From Paenibacillus allorhizosphaerae (GTDB taxonomy: Bacteria; Bacillota; Bacilli; Paenibacillales; NBRC-103111), in the NCBI RefSeq assembly GCF_910594985.1, contig NZ_CAJVCE010000004.1, positions 186,001 to 250,000 on the forward strand: DNA of 64,000 nucleotides, given 5' to 3'. Below the pieces are notes generated by a model, which was given only the letters and a program-made list of their open reading frames with translations, did not search any database and was not told the origin of the DNA. This document shows, in pieces, positions 1 through 8,496 of the stretch; within the stretch, counting starts at the first letter, position 1; every line of letters begins with the position of its first letter. The translations under genes and the position numbers were made by a program.

Positions 1-3
1 CCG

Positions 4-237
4 TCAGCGGCAGCTCCGGAAGCGTCCCCTTTTCTTGGAAACCACTCGCTGCAATGAATTTCCCGAACTTACCAAGAGGTTTCTGACCTTTCGATTCGAA
101 AAGGCAATGTAAAGGAGGCAGCCAAGCAAAAGGCATGCCCCCCAAACGGTGAAGAAAAATGAAGAAAAAACGCAGGAAATCATTATCAACCACGAACTCT
201 TCTTAATTGTCCTTACAGGTCGGTTGTAAAGAATCAT
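4..237 (-). CDS. Possible small membrane protein
   Basis: Unrecognised ORF of 77 codons. It has basic residues near the N terminus, a hydrophobic stretch at about residues 16-46 that could span the membrane once or twice, and a basic C terminus. I chose the ATG at 237 because an AAGGGG/GGAG run precedes it; a GTG at 249 is also open. No family is recognised and no neighbour suggests a role. It may be a chance ORF. Confidence 0.25.
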   Translation of the reverse strand: MILYNRPVRTIKKSSWLIMISCVFSSFFFTVWGACLLLGCLLYIAFSNRKVRNLLVSSGNSLQRVVSKKRGRFRSCR

Positions 238-457
238 TTCTCCAACCACCCCTTTCCTTGCTTGTGTGATTCTTTAAATTGTTCAGATCGTCCACTTTGC
301 TCTGCAAACTCTGTTTGTTGGAATAAAAATTAATAATGTCATCAATGGTAGAAAATACGACACTAACGTTCGAATCATGTGTACTTGTTTTGATAAAAAA
401 CCGCTTTTCTGATGTGGTCACATCTTTATTTTATATTAGCATTTGGTGGCGTTAAGC

Positions 458-730
458 TTAATTTAAAGCTTTTTTCAGAGTGATTCCTGCCGTGAATACA
501 GGAACTTTACCCGCCGGAAGTTCCACCTTTTCACCGGTTTTTCGGCTTCTTCCCATGCGTGCTTCACGACTACGGACATCAAATTTTCCGAAGCCAACTA
601 GTTGAACTTCTTTGCCTTGCTTTAAAGCTTCAAAAATCGAATCCAGTACATGCGTTACTGCTTTTTCAGCATTCTTTTTTGAAAATCCACTAGATTTAGC
701 TACTTCTTCCACTAATTGCTCTTTGTTCAT
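458..730 (-). CDS. hup: HU-type DNA-binding protein
   Basis: Small basic histone-like protein (90 residues, the normal HU length) that binds and bends DNA as a dimer in the nucleoid. The sequence starts MNKEQLVEEVA, has the helical N-terminal body, the signature VGFGKF-x-V at about 45-53, and the beta-arm at about 54-75 carrying the conserved proline of LPAGK. The arm reads GRSRKTGEKVELPAG instead of the usual GRNPQTGEEI, so it may be a second, divergent HU copy. A GAGG motif lies before the ATG. It is monocistronic as far as can be seen, and faces the cold-shock gene in the same orientation. Confidence 0.93.
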   Translation of the reverse strand: MNKEQLVEEVAKSSGFSKKNAEKAVTHVLDSIFEALKQGKEVQLVGFGKFDVRSREARMGRSRKTGEKVELPAGKVPVFTAGITLKKALN

Positions 731-800
731 TTGCGATACCTCGCTTATATTATTTTAATTACGAAAATGACTGCATTCGTGCATGGATGCAAGCAGGAAT

Positions 801-833
801 AAACAAAAAGCTGCCCGACGTTTAGGGCAGCTT
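801..833 (-). terminator. Terminator of the cold-shock gene
   Basis: Nine-base stem (AAGCTGCCC / GGGCAGCTT, 808-833) followed on the minus strand by a short T run, eight bases after the cold-shock stop codon. Confidence 0.8.
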
Positions 834-840
834 GAAAGAT

Positions 841-1044
841 TTAATAAACTTTAGAAACGTTCTCAGCCTGCGGTCCACGATTACCTTGGGCCACATTGAA
901 CTGGACGCGTTGGCCTTCATCCAACGATTTGTAACCATCACCCTCAATCGCGCTGAAATGAACGAACACATCGTTTCCGTCTTCGATTTCGATAAAGCCG
1001 AAGCCTTTTTCAGCGTTAAACCATTTAACTGTACCTGTTTGCAT
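841..1044 (-). CDS. Cold-shock protein, CspA/CspB family
   Basis: 67-residue single OB-fold RNA/DNA-binding protein that melts structured mRNA. RNP1 (KGFGFIE, about 14-20) and RNP2 (VFVHFSAI, about 27-34) are intact. A strong GGAGGAATCCT ribosome site precedes the ATG at 1044, and the upstream intergenic DNA leaves room for the long leader usual for csp mRNAs. It ends at a clear terminator. Function from family knowledge is certain; which csp paralogue this is cannot be told. Confidence 0.96.
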   Translation of the reverse strand: MQTGTVKWFNAEKGFGFIEIEDGNDVFVHFSAIEGDGYKSLDEGQRVQFNVAQGNRGPQAENVSKVY

Positions 1045-1089
1045 AGGATTCCTCCAAAAAATAATTTATTGAACACGATCATTTCGATG

Positions 1090-1189
1090 ACCACTAATAA
1101 AGATTAGCGGTCATTAGGCATTTTCTGAACACGTACTTGATGTCCGCTAATGTATCGGTTAAGATAAGAATACCATGTCCGCTAATGTA
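1090..1189. repeat. Three copies of a CCGCTAAT element
   Basis: A 15-base direct repeat ATGTCCGCTAATGTA occurs at 1140-1154 and 1175-1189, 35 bases apart. The core also occurs inverted in the near-palindrome ACCACTAAT-AAAG-ATTAGCGGT at 1090-1111. They lie between the divergent cold-shock gene and the recombinase. They could be operator sites or recombinase binding sites; the sequence does not decide. Confidence 0.6.
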
Positions 1190-1213
1190 AGTCAAGATTT
1201 GGAGGCTTTGCTA

Positions 1214-2116
1214 ATGATAAAGACGACCGCGATTTCGGAACAGGGGGAGCAGACGATTCAGGATTTCATAAACACTCTCACCATCCACGAGGATTTGAAT
1301 CCCAAAACGATAAAGGAATATGCAAGCGACTTGAAACATTTTATCGGTTGGTTTGAGACAGCCGACCTCCAAGAGGAAGAAGTTTTATTTCGCATTGAAG
1401 ATGTCGCTACTCCAACATTAACACGATACCGGGAAGCCGCTCAAAAAGTGATGGAATTGAAACCGACAACCATTAACCGGCGACTTATAACACTGAAACG
1501 TTTTTTTGAGTGGGCCGCGTCGGAATCCAGGATTCTGCGTGATCCTTCAAAGCCGGTCAAATTGGTTCCGGAAGAAAAGGTAAGCCCTCGGCAGATGACA
1601 GATAAGGAAGAAGCTGCATTGATCGCTTCGGCCGAGCATGGCGGTTCGATTCGGGATCATACAATTCTTATCGTGATGTTTCACACCGGCTTGCGAACAA
1701 TGGAAGTATGCGACCTGGCTCCCGGCGATATTCAAATCGGGAAACGCAGCGGTCAGCTTAGGGTGCGGTCTGGAAAACGAAATAAACAGCGGGAAGTACC
1801 TTTGAACGCTACATGCAGAGCAGCATTGGAAAAATATCTGGCATCCCTCCCTCCGGACAGTCCTTATCTGTTTCCTTCGGAGAAAACTGGCGATCGATTA
1901 ACCGAACGAGCTTTACGCCATTTGATTCAAAAATACATGAAAGCAGCGCGACTGGAAGGATTGAGCGCCCACGATCTACGGCACCGGTTCGGGTACGTAA
2001 TGGCAGAGAACACTCCGTTGCACCGCTTGGCGCAAATTATGGGACACGATAGTCTGGATACAACGATGATTTACGTCAAGGCGACTCGTGCGGATCTGCA
2101 AGCTGAAGTACTTTGA
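1214..2116 (+). CDS. Tyrosine recombinase (XerC/XerD-like integrase)
   Basis: 300-residue site-specific recombinase. The N-terminal SAM-like core-binding domain spans about 15-110 and the catalytic domain about 125-300. Visible catalytic residues are the arginine of TGLRTMEV, the HDLRHRFG box (H-x-x-R), the histidine of MGHDS and the nucleophile tyrosine in TTMIYVKA. The ATG at 1214 is chosen because GGAGG sits eight bases upstream; an in-frame ATG at 1175 has no ribosome site. It stands alone, with repeats upstream and a terminator downstream, so it looks like an orphan integrase of a small mobile or phase-variable element rather than the chromosomal XerC/D pair. Its substrate is not known. 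Confidence 0.9.
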   Translation: MIKTTAISEQGEQTIQDFINTLTIHEDLNPKTIKEYASDLKHFIGWFETADLQEEEVLFRIEDVATPTLTRYREAAQKVMELKPTTINRRLITLKRFFEWAASESRILRDPSKPVKLVPEEKVSPRQMTDKEEAALIASAEHGGSIRDHTILIVMFHTGLRTMEVCDLAPGDIQIGKRSGQLRVRSGKRNKQREVPLNATCRAALEKYLASLPPDSPYLFPSEKTGDRLTERALRHLIQKYMKAARLEGLSAHDLRHRFGYVMAENTPLHRLAQIMGHDSLDTTMIYVKATRADLQAEVL

Positions 2117-2213
2117 AGTTCCTGTTCTGCAGGTATCCCGATTAAATAGCGCTTTAGTAATTACTTACGTTCGAGCAATCCTTGCGTAAACAAGTTCATA
2201 AAGAACGACGAAA

Positions 2214-2236
2214 GAGCTGCTGCGGCAGCTCCTTTT
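2214..2236 (+). terminator. Terminator after the recombinase
   Basis: Seven-base stem GAGCTGC / GCAGCTC with a TGCG loop, followed by CTTTTACTT, about 100 bases after the recombinase stop. Confidence 0.7.
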
Positions 2237-2306
2237 ACTTGTTTACAAAATCAGGAGATTTGTCCGGGCTAACGGGCAGAATAATAAAATAATTTCCAAG
2301 AAATAA

Positions 2307-2621
2307 ATATTTTGCTTTTGCGATTGTTTCAATTCATATCAGGGAATTGGCGTTCATACAGGCGGGCATCTCGGCGAATATGGAGCAGGCGTTCATGCGG
2401 GCGGACATCTTGGAAATCAGGGTATTGGCGTTCATACAGGCGGGCATCTTGGCGGATATGGGGCAGGCGTTCATGCGGGCGGACATCTTGGAAATCAGGG
2501 TGTTGGCATGGATGTCGGTGGTTATCTGGGCAATGTGGGTCAGCTTGGAGCTCATTTTGGCGGTAATGGCGGTAATAAAGGGGATGATAATACCGTCATT
2601 AATAATGAACAAGCTCAGTGA
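2307..2621 (+). pseudogene. Gly/His-rich repeat ORF without a start codon
   Basis: An open frame from just after a TAA at 2304 to a TGA at 2619 encodes a low-complexity protein made of 13-residue units of the form G-x-G-V-H-x-G-G-H-L-G-x-x, at least four clear copies and a fifth degenerate one, ending in a Gly/Asn-rich tail. No ATG, GTG or TTG lies before the repeats; the first in-frame ATG falls inside the fifth unit. No ribosome site is visible. I read it as the 3' remnant of a surface, spore-coat or exosporium-like protein gene. A gene using an unusual start such as ATT at 2346 is a less likely alternative. Confidence 0.45.
2346..2501 (+). repeat. Two tandem 78-bp units, each two 39-bp repeats
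   Basis: The block starting ATTGGCGTTCATACAGG at 2346 recurs at 2424. Each 78-bp unit contains two related 39-bp (13-codon) subunits. The period is a multiple of three and differences are mostly silent or conservative, as expected of a once-translated repeat. Confidence 0.85.
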
Positions 2622-2842
2622 TTTAGCGGAATAGATTGAATAAATGTTCCTTGAAGAATTGGTTTTTTTTCGTATTATCGGGTTATCCATAAATAACAGC
2701 TCACATTGATTTATTAAATGAACAACTGGTGTTGCGAGACCAAAAGGTAAGACACATGTACAAATCTCCCTATTTTGTGAATATGTCCTGGCACATTTTT
2801 TAGTAGGTTAGGCATCTTTTTCGAGAAAATCAAAGAAAAATG

Positions 2843-2887
2843 AAAAACGGCTCTTTCGCAATCGATGCGAACAGAGCCGGTTTTTTA
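2843..2887. terminator. Strong, probably bidirectional terminator
   Basis: Long stem CGGCTCT (2848-2854) / AGAGCCG (2873-2879) with an inner TTCGCA / TGCGAA arm. It is flanked by T6 on the plus strand and by A5 before it, so it can act on either strand. On the minus strand it lies directly after a 38-codon ORF. Confidence 0.8.
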
Positions 2888-3004
2888 CTACTGCTCCACG
2901 GAAGGAAAATCGACTGCTACGGTGAAATTCGGGAAATTTTCGGCATTGAAAACAAATCCATAGAAATATATCTTTAATGACGATATTGAATTATTTTGTT
3001 GCAT
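2888..3004 (-). CDS. Short ORF or gene remnant before a terminator
   Basis: 38-codon ORF beginning MQQNNSISSLK and ending FPSVEQ. Composition looks protein-like (aromatic and beta-rich), and the stop codon is one base from a strong minus-strand terminator, which is the argument that something was or is translated here. The ribosome site is weak (AGGATA against the ATG). It may be the 3' end of a decayed gene. Not recognised. Confidence 0.25.
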   Translation of the reverse strand: MQQNNSISSLKIYFYGFVFNAENFPNFTVAVDFPSVEQ

Positions 3005-3071
3005 TATCCTGCCCGTTCCACAACTGCCTCATTCCGGAGCTTTATTAAAGTATACTTGTGTCGTGCGCTTA

Positions 3072-3123
3072 TTAATTAAGCACACTTGTGTCAAATTGAC
3101 ATGACATAAGTGCGCTTAATTAA
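3072..3123. repeat. Long imperfect palindrome at the break of a truncated kinase gene
   Basis: Arms TTAATTAAGCACACTT (3072-3087) and AAGTGCGCTTAATTAA (3108-3123) pair with one mismatch, around an inner TGTCA/TGACA dyad. A related TACTTGTGTCGTGCGCTTA lies just to the left. The palindrome overlaps the 3' end of the kinase fragment at 3091-3402, so it may be a terminal repeat or footprint of the event that broke the gene. Confidence 0.6.
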
Positions 3124-3402
3124 ATCGATATACATACTCTTTTTCGGTAATTTTATTTGTGTAGTTTTGTGTCGCTGCACATGAGAGGCGTTCAGCATGC
3201 GGGCCGCGGCCGCGTCGATATGATCCGCCGCAAGCTTGACGGACTCCTGCTCCCGCTGGTACACCTCGCGGCGCACGACATCCTGGCTGGAGGCGTAGAC
3301 GTTATATATAATGATCGTAATCGGAATAAGGATGAATATAAGTAAAGAGAGTATGATTTTTCCGCGAACGGACTTCAAAGGATACTTAAGATTATGAAGC
3401 AA
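3091..3402 (-). pseudogene. 5' fragment of a YesM-type sensor histidine kinase
   Basis: The TTG start at 3402 follows GGGAGGG. Residues 1-70 match the N terminus of Paenibacillus two-component sensor kinases of the YesM type: a basic start, one transmembrane helix at about 14-36 (GKIILSLLIFILIPITIII) and the beginning of an extracytoplasmic helix. After about residue 75 the homology stops and the frame runs into unrelated AT-rich DNA with the palindrome. The rest of the sensor domain, second membrane helix, HAMP and kinase domains are missing and are not found elsewhere in the window. Not expected to be functional. Confidence 0.75.
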
Positions 3403-3632
3403 TCTGAACCCTCCCGTAAGTATACTTCAGGCAATCAATAATTGACTTTGTAATATAACACAGGAGGCCGGGGAATAAAACGGTCAAATCTTGGTTTTTC
3501 GGGGAGTATTATTGGTTTCTGTCACATCATAATATTCATGCGGTTACGATTGACGGGATCAATTAATAAAAACCTAGCGGGAAGATCACCGACAGGTCCT
3601 TTTATGTGCAAACCCATACGTTTGTGCTACGT

Positions 3633-4430
3633 TTACCAATCGGAATCGCGCAATTTACGGCGTTCTTCCCGGCAAGAAGCACAACGTTTGGGTGGCTCCC
3701 AGCCCCGCATCCGGAAAATGTCCTGTTCCTCCACCGTCCAATCGAAACGATCTCCACACTCCCAGCACTTGATACGCTCGCTGCTGCGCGGCTGAAGGAG
3801 CAGCTCGGTGGAGACGTCGGCTTGAGGCGCATCTTCGAGGAGCAGCGGGCTTGTCTCTTTGTTTTTCAAATGCATGACGACCTGGCGTATCGCTTTCTTC
3901 ACTTTTTGATAATCTATCAATTCCCACCGCTCAAGCAGCGGAATAAACCGGTCATCGCACGTTGCGGCAATCTTTTGCAAAAATATCAAAATCATGCCGC
4001 GATTGCGATCTTTCAGATAGGACATATCCGCTTCCGCGATCCCCTCTTGAACCCACCGTTTCCACTGCTGAAGCAGCAGGCCGGCCGCCTGGTCACGTTG
4101 AATGGTCCAACCTTTATCCGTAAAATATAGTATCGGCATATCCCCCCGGTATTCGAGTTCAAGAAAATCATTCTTGATCATCCAGTCGACCCGCTCGGTA
4201 ATTTGCTCTATGGTAAGTGAACGATAGTAGCCGTAGGCTACGTTATTATCCAACCCGAGCTCCAGCAGCTTTTTATCGCGGGAACCCTTCAAAATTTTGG
4301 CCAGCATGGTTCGTCCCCCAAGACTGACAAGACTATCTGCGGCGTGAAGGATATTTCGGATTTCTTCTTCTTTCAGGTGAGGTTCAAGCTCTGTCTGTGC
4401 GAGCTTTCTGCGATTATTTGACGACGCCAT
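3633..4430 (-). CDS. Stand-alone RQC-domain protein with C-terminal zinc ribbon (RQC-minor-1-like)
   Basis: 265 residues. The segment at about 18-115 (EEEIRNILHAADSL... to LYFTDKGW) resembles the winged-helix RQC domain that follows the helicase core in RecQ, but no helicase motifs are present. A middle region at about 120-200 is of unknown function. The C terminus at about 222-258 has CWECG and CASCRE pairs, a four-cysteine zinc ribbon of the zf-trcl type. This order matches the small Bacilli family that I recall as RQC-minor-1. It probably binds structured or forked DNA; partners are unknown. AAGGAG precedes the ATG. It is monocistronic between decayed genes. Confidence 0.7.
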   Translation of the reverse strand: MASSNNRRKLAQTELEPHLKEEEIRNILHAADSLVSLGGRTMLAKILKGSRDKKLLELGLDNNVAYGYYRSLTIEQITERVDWMIKNDFLELEYRGDMPILYFTDKGWTIQRDQAAGLLLQQWKRWVQEGIAEADMSYLKDRNRGMILIFLQKIAATCDDRFIPLLERWELIDYQKVKKAIRQVVMHLKNKETSPLLLEDAPQADVSTELLLQPRSSERIKCWECGDRFDWTVEEQDIFRMRGWEPPKRCASCREERRKLRDSDW

Positions 4431-4902
4431 TGATGCCGCTCCTTCCTTGACATTTTATCGGTAAAAGTAATGACGGACCTATGGTTTGGAACAACTATAC
4501 TCTACTAATGTATATTTTAATTATAGCCATATCGATAGTATTGAAATCAAACTGGAAAGGATGTTGTTCTCCGTGCTCGGTCGATACTTTTTATGGCGAT
4601 GAACTTGTCCGTGAGCTCGCTAGCCGCAATGGCATGGACGCCGAATGATACGATCTACTACGCCAAATTGGCTGGTGAAATGCGGTTGGAAGTCCAGGAC
4701 GTACCGACCTTACCGGTCGAAAGTACAAGAAATGCTGCGGTAATGCGTAATGAAAGATTGCCCGATTTCCGATACGGCAGCGGAGATCAGGCAATCTATT
4801 GTTTCTTTTGATACAGTGTAGCCACTGCGGGATACAAGGTGCAATGACCTTTTTCCGAGCAGCGAAACACGAATTTGCAATCCAGTATTCCATAACGCTT
4901 CA
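4431..4902. other. Intergenic stretch with no supported gene
   Basis: About 470 bases between the RQC protein and the Uma2 remnant. Open frames on both strands (for example 4593-4811 on plus and 4591-4893 on minus) lack ribosome sites and do not resemble any family I know. A weak inverted arrangement of GCCCGATTTCC / GGAGATCAGGCAATC near 4755-4800 is the only structure noticed. Confidence 0.5.
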
Positions 4903-5296
4903 CTACTCCAGACTGAACAGCCCGTTCATGGGCACCTTCAACTCTTTAAATACGATGGATTGGACCGTTTCCTGCTCCGTATACAAATGGCGTACTTGGT
5001 AACTGCCTCCCTGAAGAACCGTTCGATTACCGGGATCGACAATCCAATACTCCTGCACCCCATACTTCTGATATAAGTTGAACTTCTCGTTAAAATCCTT
5101 CAATGCGGTGGATGGAGACAGCACTTCAATGATCATTGTCGGCGCACCGTAACAACCATTCTTGGATATTTGATCCTTGGAGCATATAACCGAGAGATCG
5201 GGTTGCGTGATATGATCCGGTGAATAATCTTCGCTTTCGCTGACCAGGTTAACCAATCTTGGTAGGTGTGAGTATTGTTTTCGTTTGGATTTGACA
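4903..5296 (-). pseudogene. Uma2-family (DUF820) nuclease with internal deletion
   Basis: The C-terminal 110 residues are a good match to the PD-(D/E)XK Uma2 family: QPDLSVIC, then TMIIEVLSPST (catalytic E-V-L-S strand), the KFNLYQKYGVQEYWIVDP block and the beta-rich tail. A plausible original start is the GTG at 5296 behind GGGAGG, encoding MSNPNENNTHTYQDW, which resembles the family N terminus but is in another frame. About 70 residues between these segments are missing. I infer an internal deletion with frameshift, so the gene is probably dead. Intact family members are about 190 residues. Confidence 0.7.
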
Positions 5297-5366
5297 CGAT
5301 ACTCGACCTCCCTTTGGTTTGGAGTTTGGACCTTTACTCATTGTACCACGATCATGCGAACCGCTG

Positions 5367-5498
5367 CTAAGCTTTTGCCCGGGCCATTCCTATCAGTATT
5401 ACCACGCGGACACAGCCGAAAACGACAATGATGAATGGAAACCAGCCAAAAAAAATTTTGAAAATGACACATCCGGCATTTTTCAGAATATTCCGCAC
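5367..5498 (-). CDS. Small membrane protein, 43 residues
   Basis: GTG start at 5498 with AGGAG eight bases upstream. The protein begins MRNILKNAG, has a long hydrophobic helix at about residues 10-38 (FGWFPFIIVVFG region) and ends in a basic tail ARAKA. The placement of the ribosome site and the clean single membrane span make it more credible than the overlapping 64-codon frame. No family is recognised. Confidence 0.4.
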   Translation of the reverse strand: MRNILKNAGCVIFKIFFGWFPFIIVVFGCVRVVILIGMARAKA

Positions 5499-5697
5499 AA
5501 ATTAGGCTCCTGTTCCACTCACATATCCTCACGTTGCTTGAATATATTTAGTAACAAGCACTTTTTGCCGCTTGCAAGCTCTTTCGTATGTCACCTCAGT
5601 CGCGGCTGTCGCATCATACTTGACGATGCCTGCCCTCGACATTACTTTCATCCGAAGTCGATTTTACGGAAGACCGAACCTTCAGGAGGTGTCCCGC

Positions 5698-6858
5698 ATG
5701 ACCGAACCGTTATTTACCGTTTCCCGTGAGGACTGGTCCTTGCACCGTAAAGGTTATCAGGATCAAACCCGCCATCAGGAAAAAGTCCGCGAGGCGATAA
5801 AACAAAACCTCCCGGACCTTGTAGCAGACGAAAGCATCATTATGTCCGACGGTAAGCAAATCGTCAAAGTGCCGATCCGCAGCCTGGACGAATACCGTCT
5901 CCGTTACAATTACAACAAGAGCAAACATGTAGGCCAGGGAGACGGAGACAGTCAAGTGGGCGATGTGCTCGGCGTAGACCCGCAGCCGGCAAGCGGCGCT
6001 GGCAAAGGCGAAGGCGCAGGCGACCGGGCCGGCGAAGACTACTACGACGCGGAAGTAGAGATGGAGCAGCTTCAGACGATGCTCTTCGAGGAGCTGGAGC
6101 TGCCGAACCTGCAGCAAAAAGAGAAACAAAACGTGATGACCAAAGACATCATTTTCAATGATGTGCGCAAGAAGGGCATCATGTCCAATATCGATAAAAA
6201 GCGAACCATTCTCGAAAATTTGCGGCGCAATTCCCGCGACGGCCATCCGGGGATTCATGGGATCAGCCCGGACGATCTGCGTTTCCGCACGTGGGAAGAT
6301 ATCGTAACGCCCCACTCCAACGCGCTCATTTTGGCGATGATGGATACGTCGGGCTCCATGGGCTCGTTCGAAAAATATATCGCCAGAAGCTTTTTCTTCT
6401 GGATGACACGATTTTTGCGCACAAAATACGAGCATGTGGAAATTATATTCATTGCGCATCATACGGAAGCGAAGGAAGTAACCGAGGAGGAATTTTTCAC
6501 CAAAGGGGAGAGCGGCGGCACCATATGCTCATCGGCCTACCAGCTCGCCGTCGACCTGATCGACCGCAAATACCCTCCGTCGCGGTACAATATTTATCCG
6601 TTTCATTTCTCCGACGGGGATAATTTGACCTCGGACAACGAACGGTGCGTCAAGCTGATCGGCGAGCTGGTCAAGCGCAGCAATCTGTTCGGCTACGGCG
6701 AAGTGAATCAATACAACCGCAGCAGCACGCTCATGTCCAGCTACCGCAATATTCATGATCCGAAATTCGTGCATTACGTCATTCGCGAAAAAGGCGAAGT
6801 GTACCGGGCACTCAAAACGTTTTTCCCGAAAAGCGCCGAAGGGAGTGCAGCCCGATGA
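5698..6858 (+). CDS. yhbH: Sporulation protein YhbH (DUF444)
   Basis: 386 residues from the ATG at 5698, preceded by AGGAGGT; the longer frame from 5572 has no ribosome site. The N terminus ([19 protein letters not shown]) is typical for YhbH/YeaH. A glycine-rich acidic linker spans about 90-125. The C-terminal half is a von Willebrand A-like domain with the MIDAS signature DTSGSMG at about 217-223. It overlaps spoVR by four bases, so the two are translationally coupled. In Bacillus this gene is in the mother-cell SigE regulon and in proteobacteria it sits beside the PrkA kinase; here prkA is 15 kb away. The biochemical role is unknown. Confidence 0.95.
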   Translation: MTEPLFTVSREDWSLHRKGYQDQTRHQEKVREAIKQNLPDLVADESIIMSDGKQIVKVPIRSLDEYRLRYNYNKSKHVGQGDGDSQVGDVLGVDPQPASGAGKGEGAGDRAGEDYYDAEVEMEQLQTMLFEELELPNLQQKEKQNVMTKDIIFNDVRKKGIMSNIDKKRTILENLRRNSRDGHPGIHGISPDDLRFRTWEDIVTPHSNALILAMMDTSGSMGSFEKYIARSFFFWMTRFLRTKYEHVEIIFIAHHTEAKEVTEEEFFTKGESGGTICSSAYQLAVDLIDRKYPPSRYNIYPFHFSDGDNLTSDNERCVKLIGELVKRSNLFGYGEVNQYNRSSTLMSSYRNIHDPKFVHYVIREKGEVYRALKTFFPKSAEGSAAR

Positions 6859-8285
6859 ACCATGCCGATTACATGAAGCAGCTAGAGTATTCCATTGCCG
6901 AAATTACCGAAATCGCCGAAGGCTTCGGGCTCGATTTTTATCCGATGCGCTACGAAATATGTCCGGCGGATATCATCTACACGTTCGGCGCGTACGGAAT
7001 GCCTACGCGCTTCAGCCATTGGAGCTTCGGCAAGTCGTTTCACAAAATGAAAATGCAGTACGATTTCGGGCTCAGCAAAATATATGAGCTGGTTATTAAT
7101 TCTGACCCGTGCTACGCCTTCCTGCTGGACGGCAATTCGCTGATTCAAAATAAGCTGATCGTGGCGCACGTGCTGGCACACTGCGACTTCTTCAAAAACA
7201 ACGTCCGCTTCTCCAAAACGAACCGCAATATGGTTGAGAGCATGTCCGCCACCGCGGAGCGCATCCGGCAGTACGAGATCGAATACGGCATGGACGAGGT
7301 CGAAAAGTTCATCGACGCCGTGCTGGCCATTCAAGAGCATGTCGACCCGCTCATCTCCAAACCGTATCACCGGCAGCGCGAAGAGCGCGACTCATCCGTC
7401 ACCTCATTCAAAGAAGCCAAGGAACGTCGATTCGGCTATGAAGATTTGTGGGATCTCGACGATCGGGGCAAGACGCCGTCCGACAAACCGGAGCAGCCTC
7501 CCAAGTTCCCGCCCGTCCGTCAAAAAGACGTCATGCTGTTCATCGAAGAGCATGCCCATTATTTGAAGGATTGGCAGCGCGACATCTTGACGATGCTTCG
7601 GGATGAGATGCTTTATTTTTGGCCGCAGCTCGAAACGAAGATCATGAACGAAGGCTGGGCGTCGTACTGGCACCAGCGCATTTTACGTGAACTGGATTTG
7701 ACGGATGACGAGACGATCGAGTATGCCAAGCTAAACTCTTCCGTCGTCGTGCCGTCGCAGCATAGTCTCAATCCGTATTATCTCGGACTCAAAATATTCG
7801 AGGATATCGAGAAACGATGGGATAATCCGACCAAAGAAGAGCGGGAACGGTTCAGACGCGAAGGCGGCGAAGGCCGCAAAAAAATATTCGAGGTACGCGA
7901 GTACGACTCCGACCTCTCTTTCATCCGCAATTACATGACGAAAAAACTGTGCGACGAGCTGGATTTGTACGTTTTCGAGAAAAAAGGACCGGAGTGGAAA
8001 ATTACCGATAAATCGTGGGAGAACATCCGCGACCAGCTCGTATACTCCCGTGTGAACGGCGGCTTTCCGTACATTGTCGTCGATAACGGGGATTACGAAA
8101 GGAACGGAGAATTATACCTGAAGCACATGTACGAGGGCATGGAGCTGGATCTCAAATACGTGGAGCGTACGATCCCTTACATTCAGCAGCTATGGGGCAA
8201 GACGGTTCATCTGGAATCGGTCGTCGAGTCAAAACCCGTTCTGTTCACGTATGACGGGAAGAAGCATAACCGGAAGTTTCTATAG
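6855..8285 (+). CDS. spoVR: SpoVR family stage V sporulation protein
   Basis: 476 residues, the family's usual length. The N-terminal block [24 protein letters not shown] and the histidine-rich region ([11 protein letters not shown], and further on [14 protein letters not shown] and [13 protein letters not shown]) are the conserved SpoVR features. In Bacillus subtilis SpoVR is needed for proper spore cortex formation; the catalytic activity is not known. The ATG overlaps the yhbH stop as ATGA. A strong terminator follows at 8290. Confidence 0.96.
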   Translation: MNHADYMKQLEYSIAEITEIAEGFGLDFYPMRYEICPADIIYTFGAYGMPTRFSHWSFGKSFHKMKMQYDFGLSKIYELVINSDPCYAFLLDGNSLIQNKLIVAHVLAHCDFFKNNVRFSKTNRNMVESMSATAERIRQYEIEYGMDEVEKFIDAVLAIQEHVDPLISKPYHRQREERDSSVTSFKEAKERRFGYEDLWDLDDRGKTPSDKPEQPPKFPPVRQKDVMLFIEEHAHYLKDWQRDILTMLRDEMLYFWPQLETKIMNEGWASYWHQRILRELDLTDDETIEYAKLNSSVVVPSQHSLNPYYLGLKIFEDIEKRWDNPTKEERERFRREGGEGRKKIFEVREYDSDLSFIRNYMTKKLCDELDLYVFEKKGPEWKITDKSWENIRDQLVYSRVNGGFPYIVVDNGDYERNGELYLKHMYEGMELDLKYVERTIPYIQQLWGKTVHLESVVESKPVLFTYDGKKHNRKFL

Positions 8286-8289
8286 TGCA

Positions 8290-8327
8290 AAGCCGCGGCG
8301 TAACGCGGTAACGCCGCGGCTTCTTTA
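8290..8327 (+). terminator. Terminator of yhbH-spoVR
   Basis: Twelve-base GC-rich perfect stem (8290-8301 / 8311-8322), then CTTTATT, five bases after the spoVR stop codon. Confidence 0.9.
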
Positions 8328-8496
8328 TTACGTCATCCTCATCGTTGGTATCATTGGTATCGCGAACCGAAATTTTCGTCGAACGCCTCGGTTTATAAGG
8401 CCGTTGGTCCGGGTTATGATCCGCTCACGGATTTGCTAATCTCCCTGCATTGTTTTATTATCATTTTGTATAACATATCGAAAACGGGGGAGATTT

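Noticed and set aside
203..421. 72-codon minus-strand ORF at the left edge
   Set aside because: GTG start without ribosome site, overlaps another small frame, no recognisable features.
2346..2501. Regular repeats considered as a CRISPR array
   Set aside because: Units are directly adjacent in multiples of three with no unique spacers and translate into a clean Gly/His repeat.
2701..2820. Short plus-strand ORF MYKSPYF... after AAAGGTAAG
   Set aside because: Only 15 codons, no conserved features and no linked downstream gene for a leader peptide.
4591..4893. 100-codon minus-strand ORF and opposing 72-codon plus ORF
   Set aside because: Neither has a ribosome site or protein-like composition; they overlap each other.
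5572..5697. Longer N terminus of YhbH from 5572
   Set aside because: AGGAGGT sits directly before the ATG at 5698, whose product matches the family N terminus.
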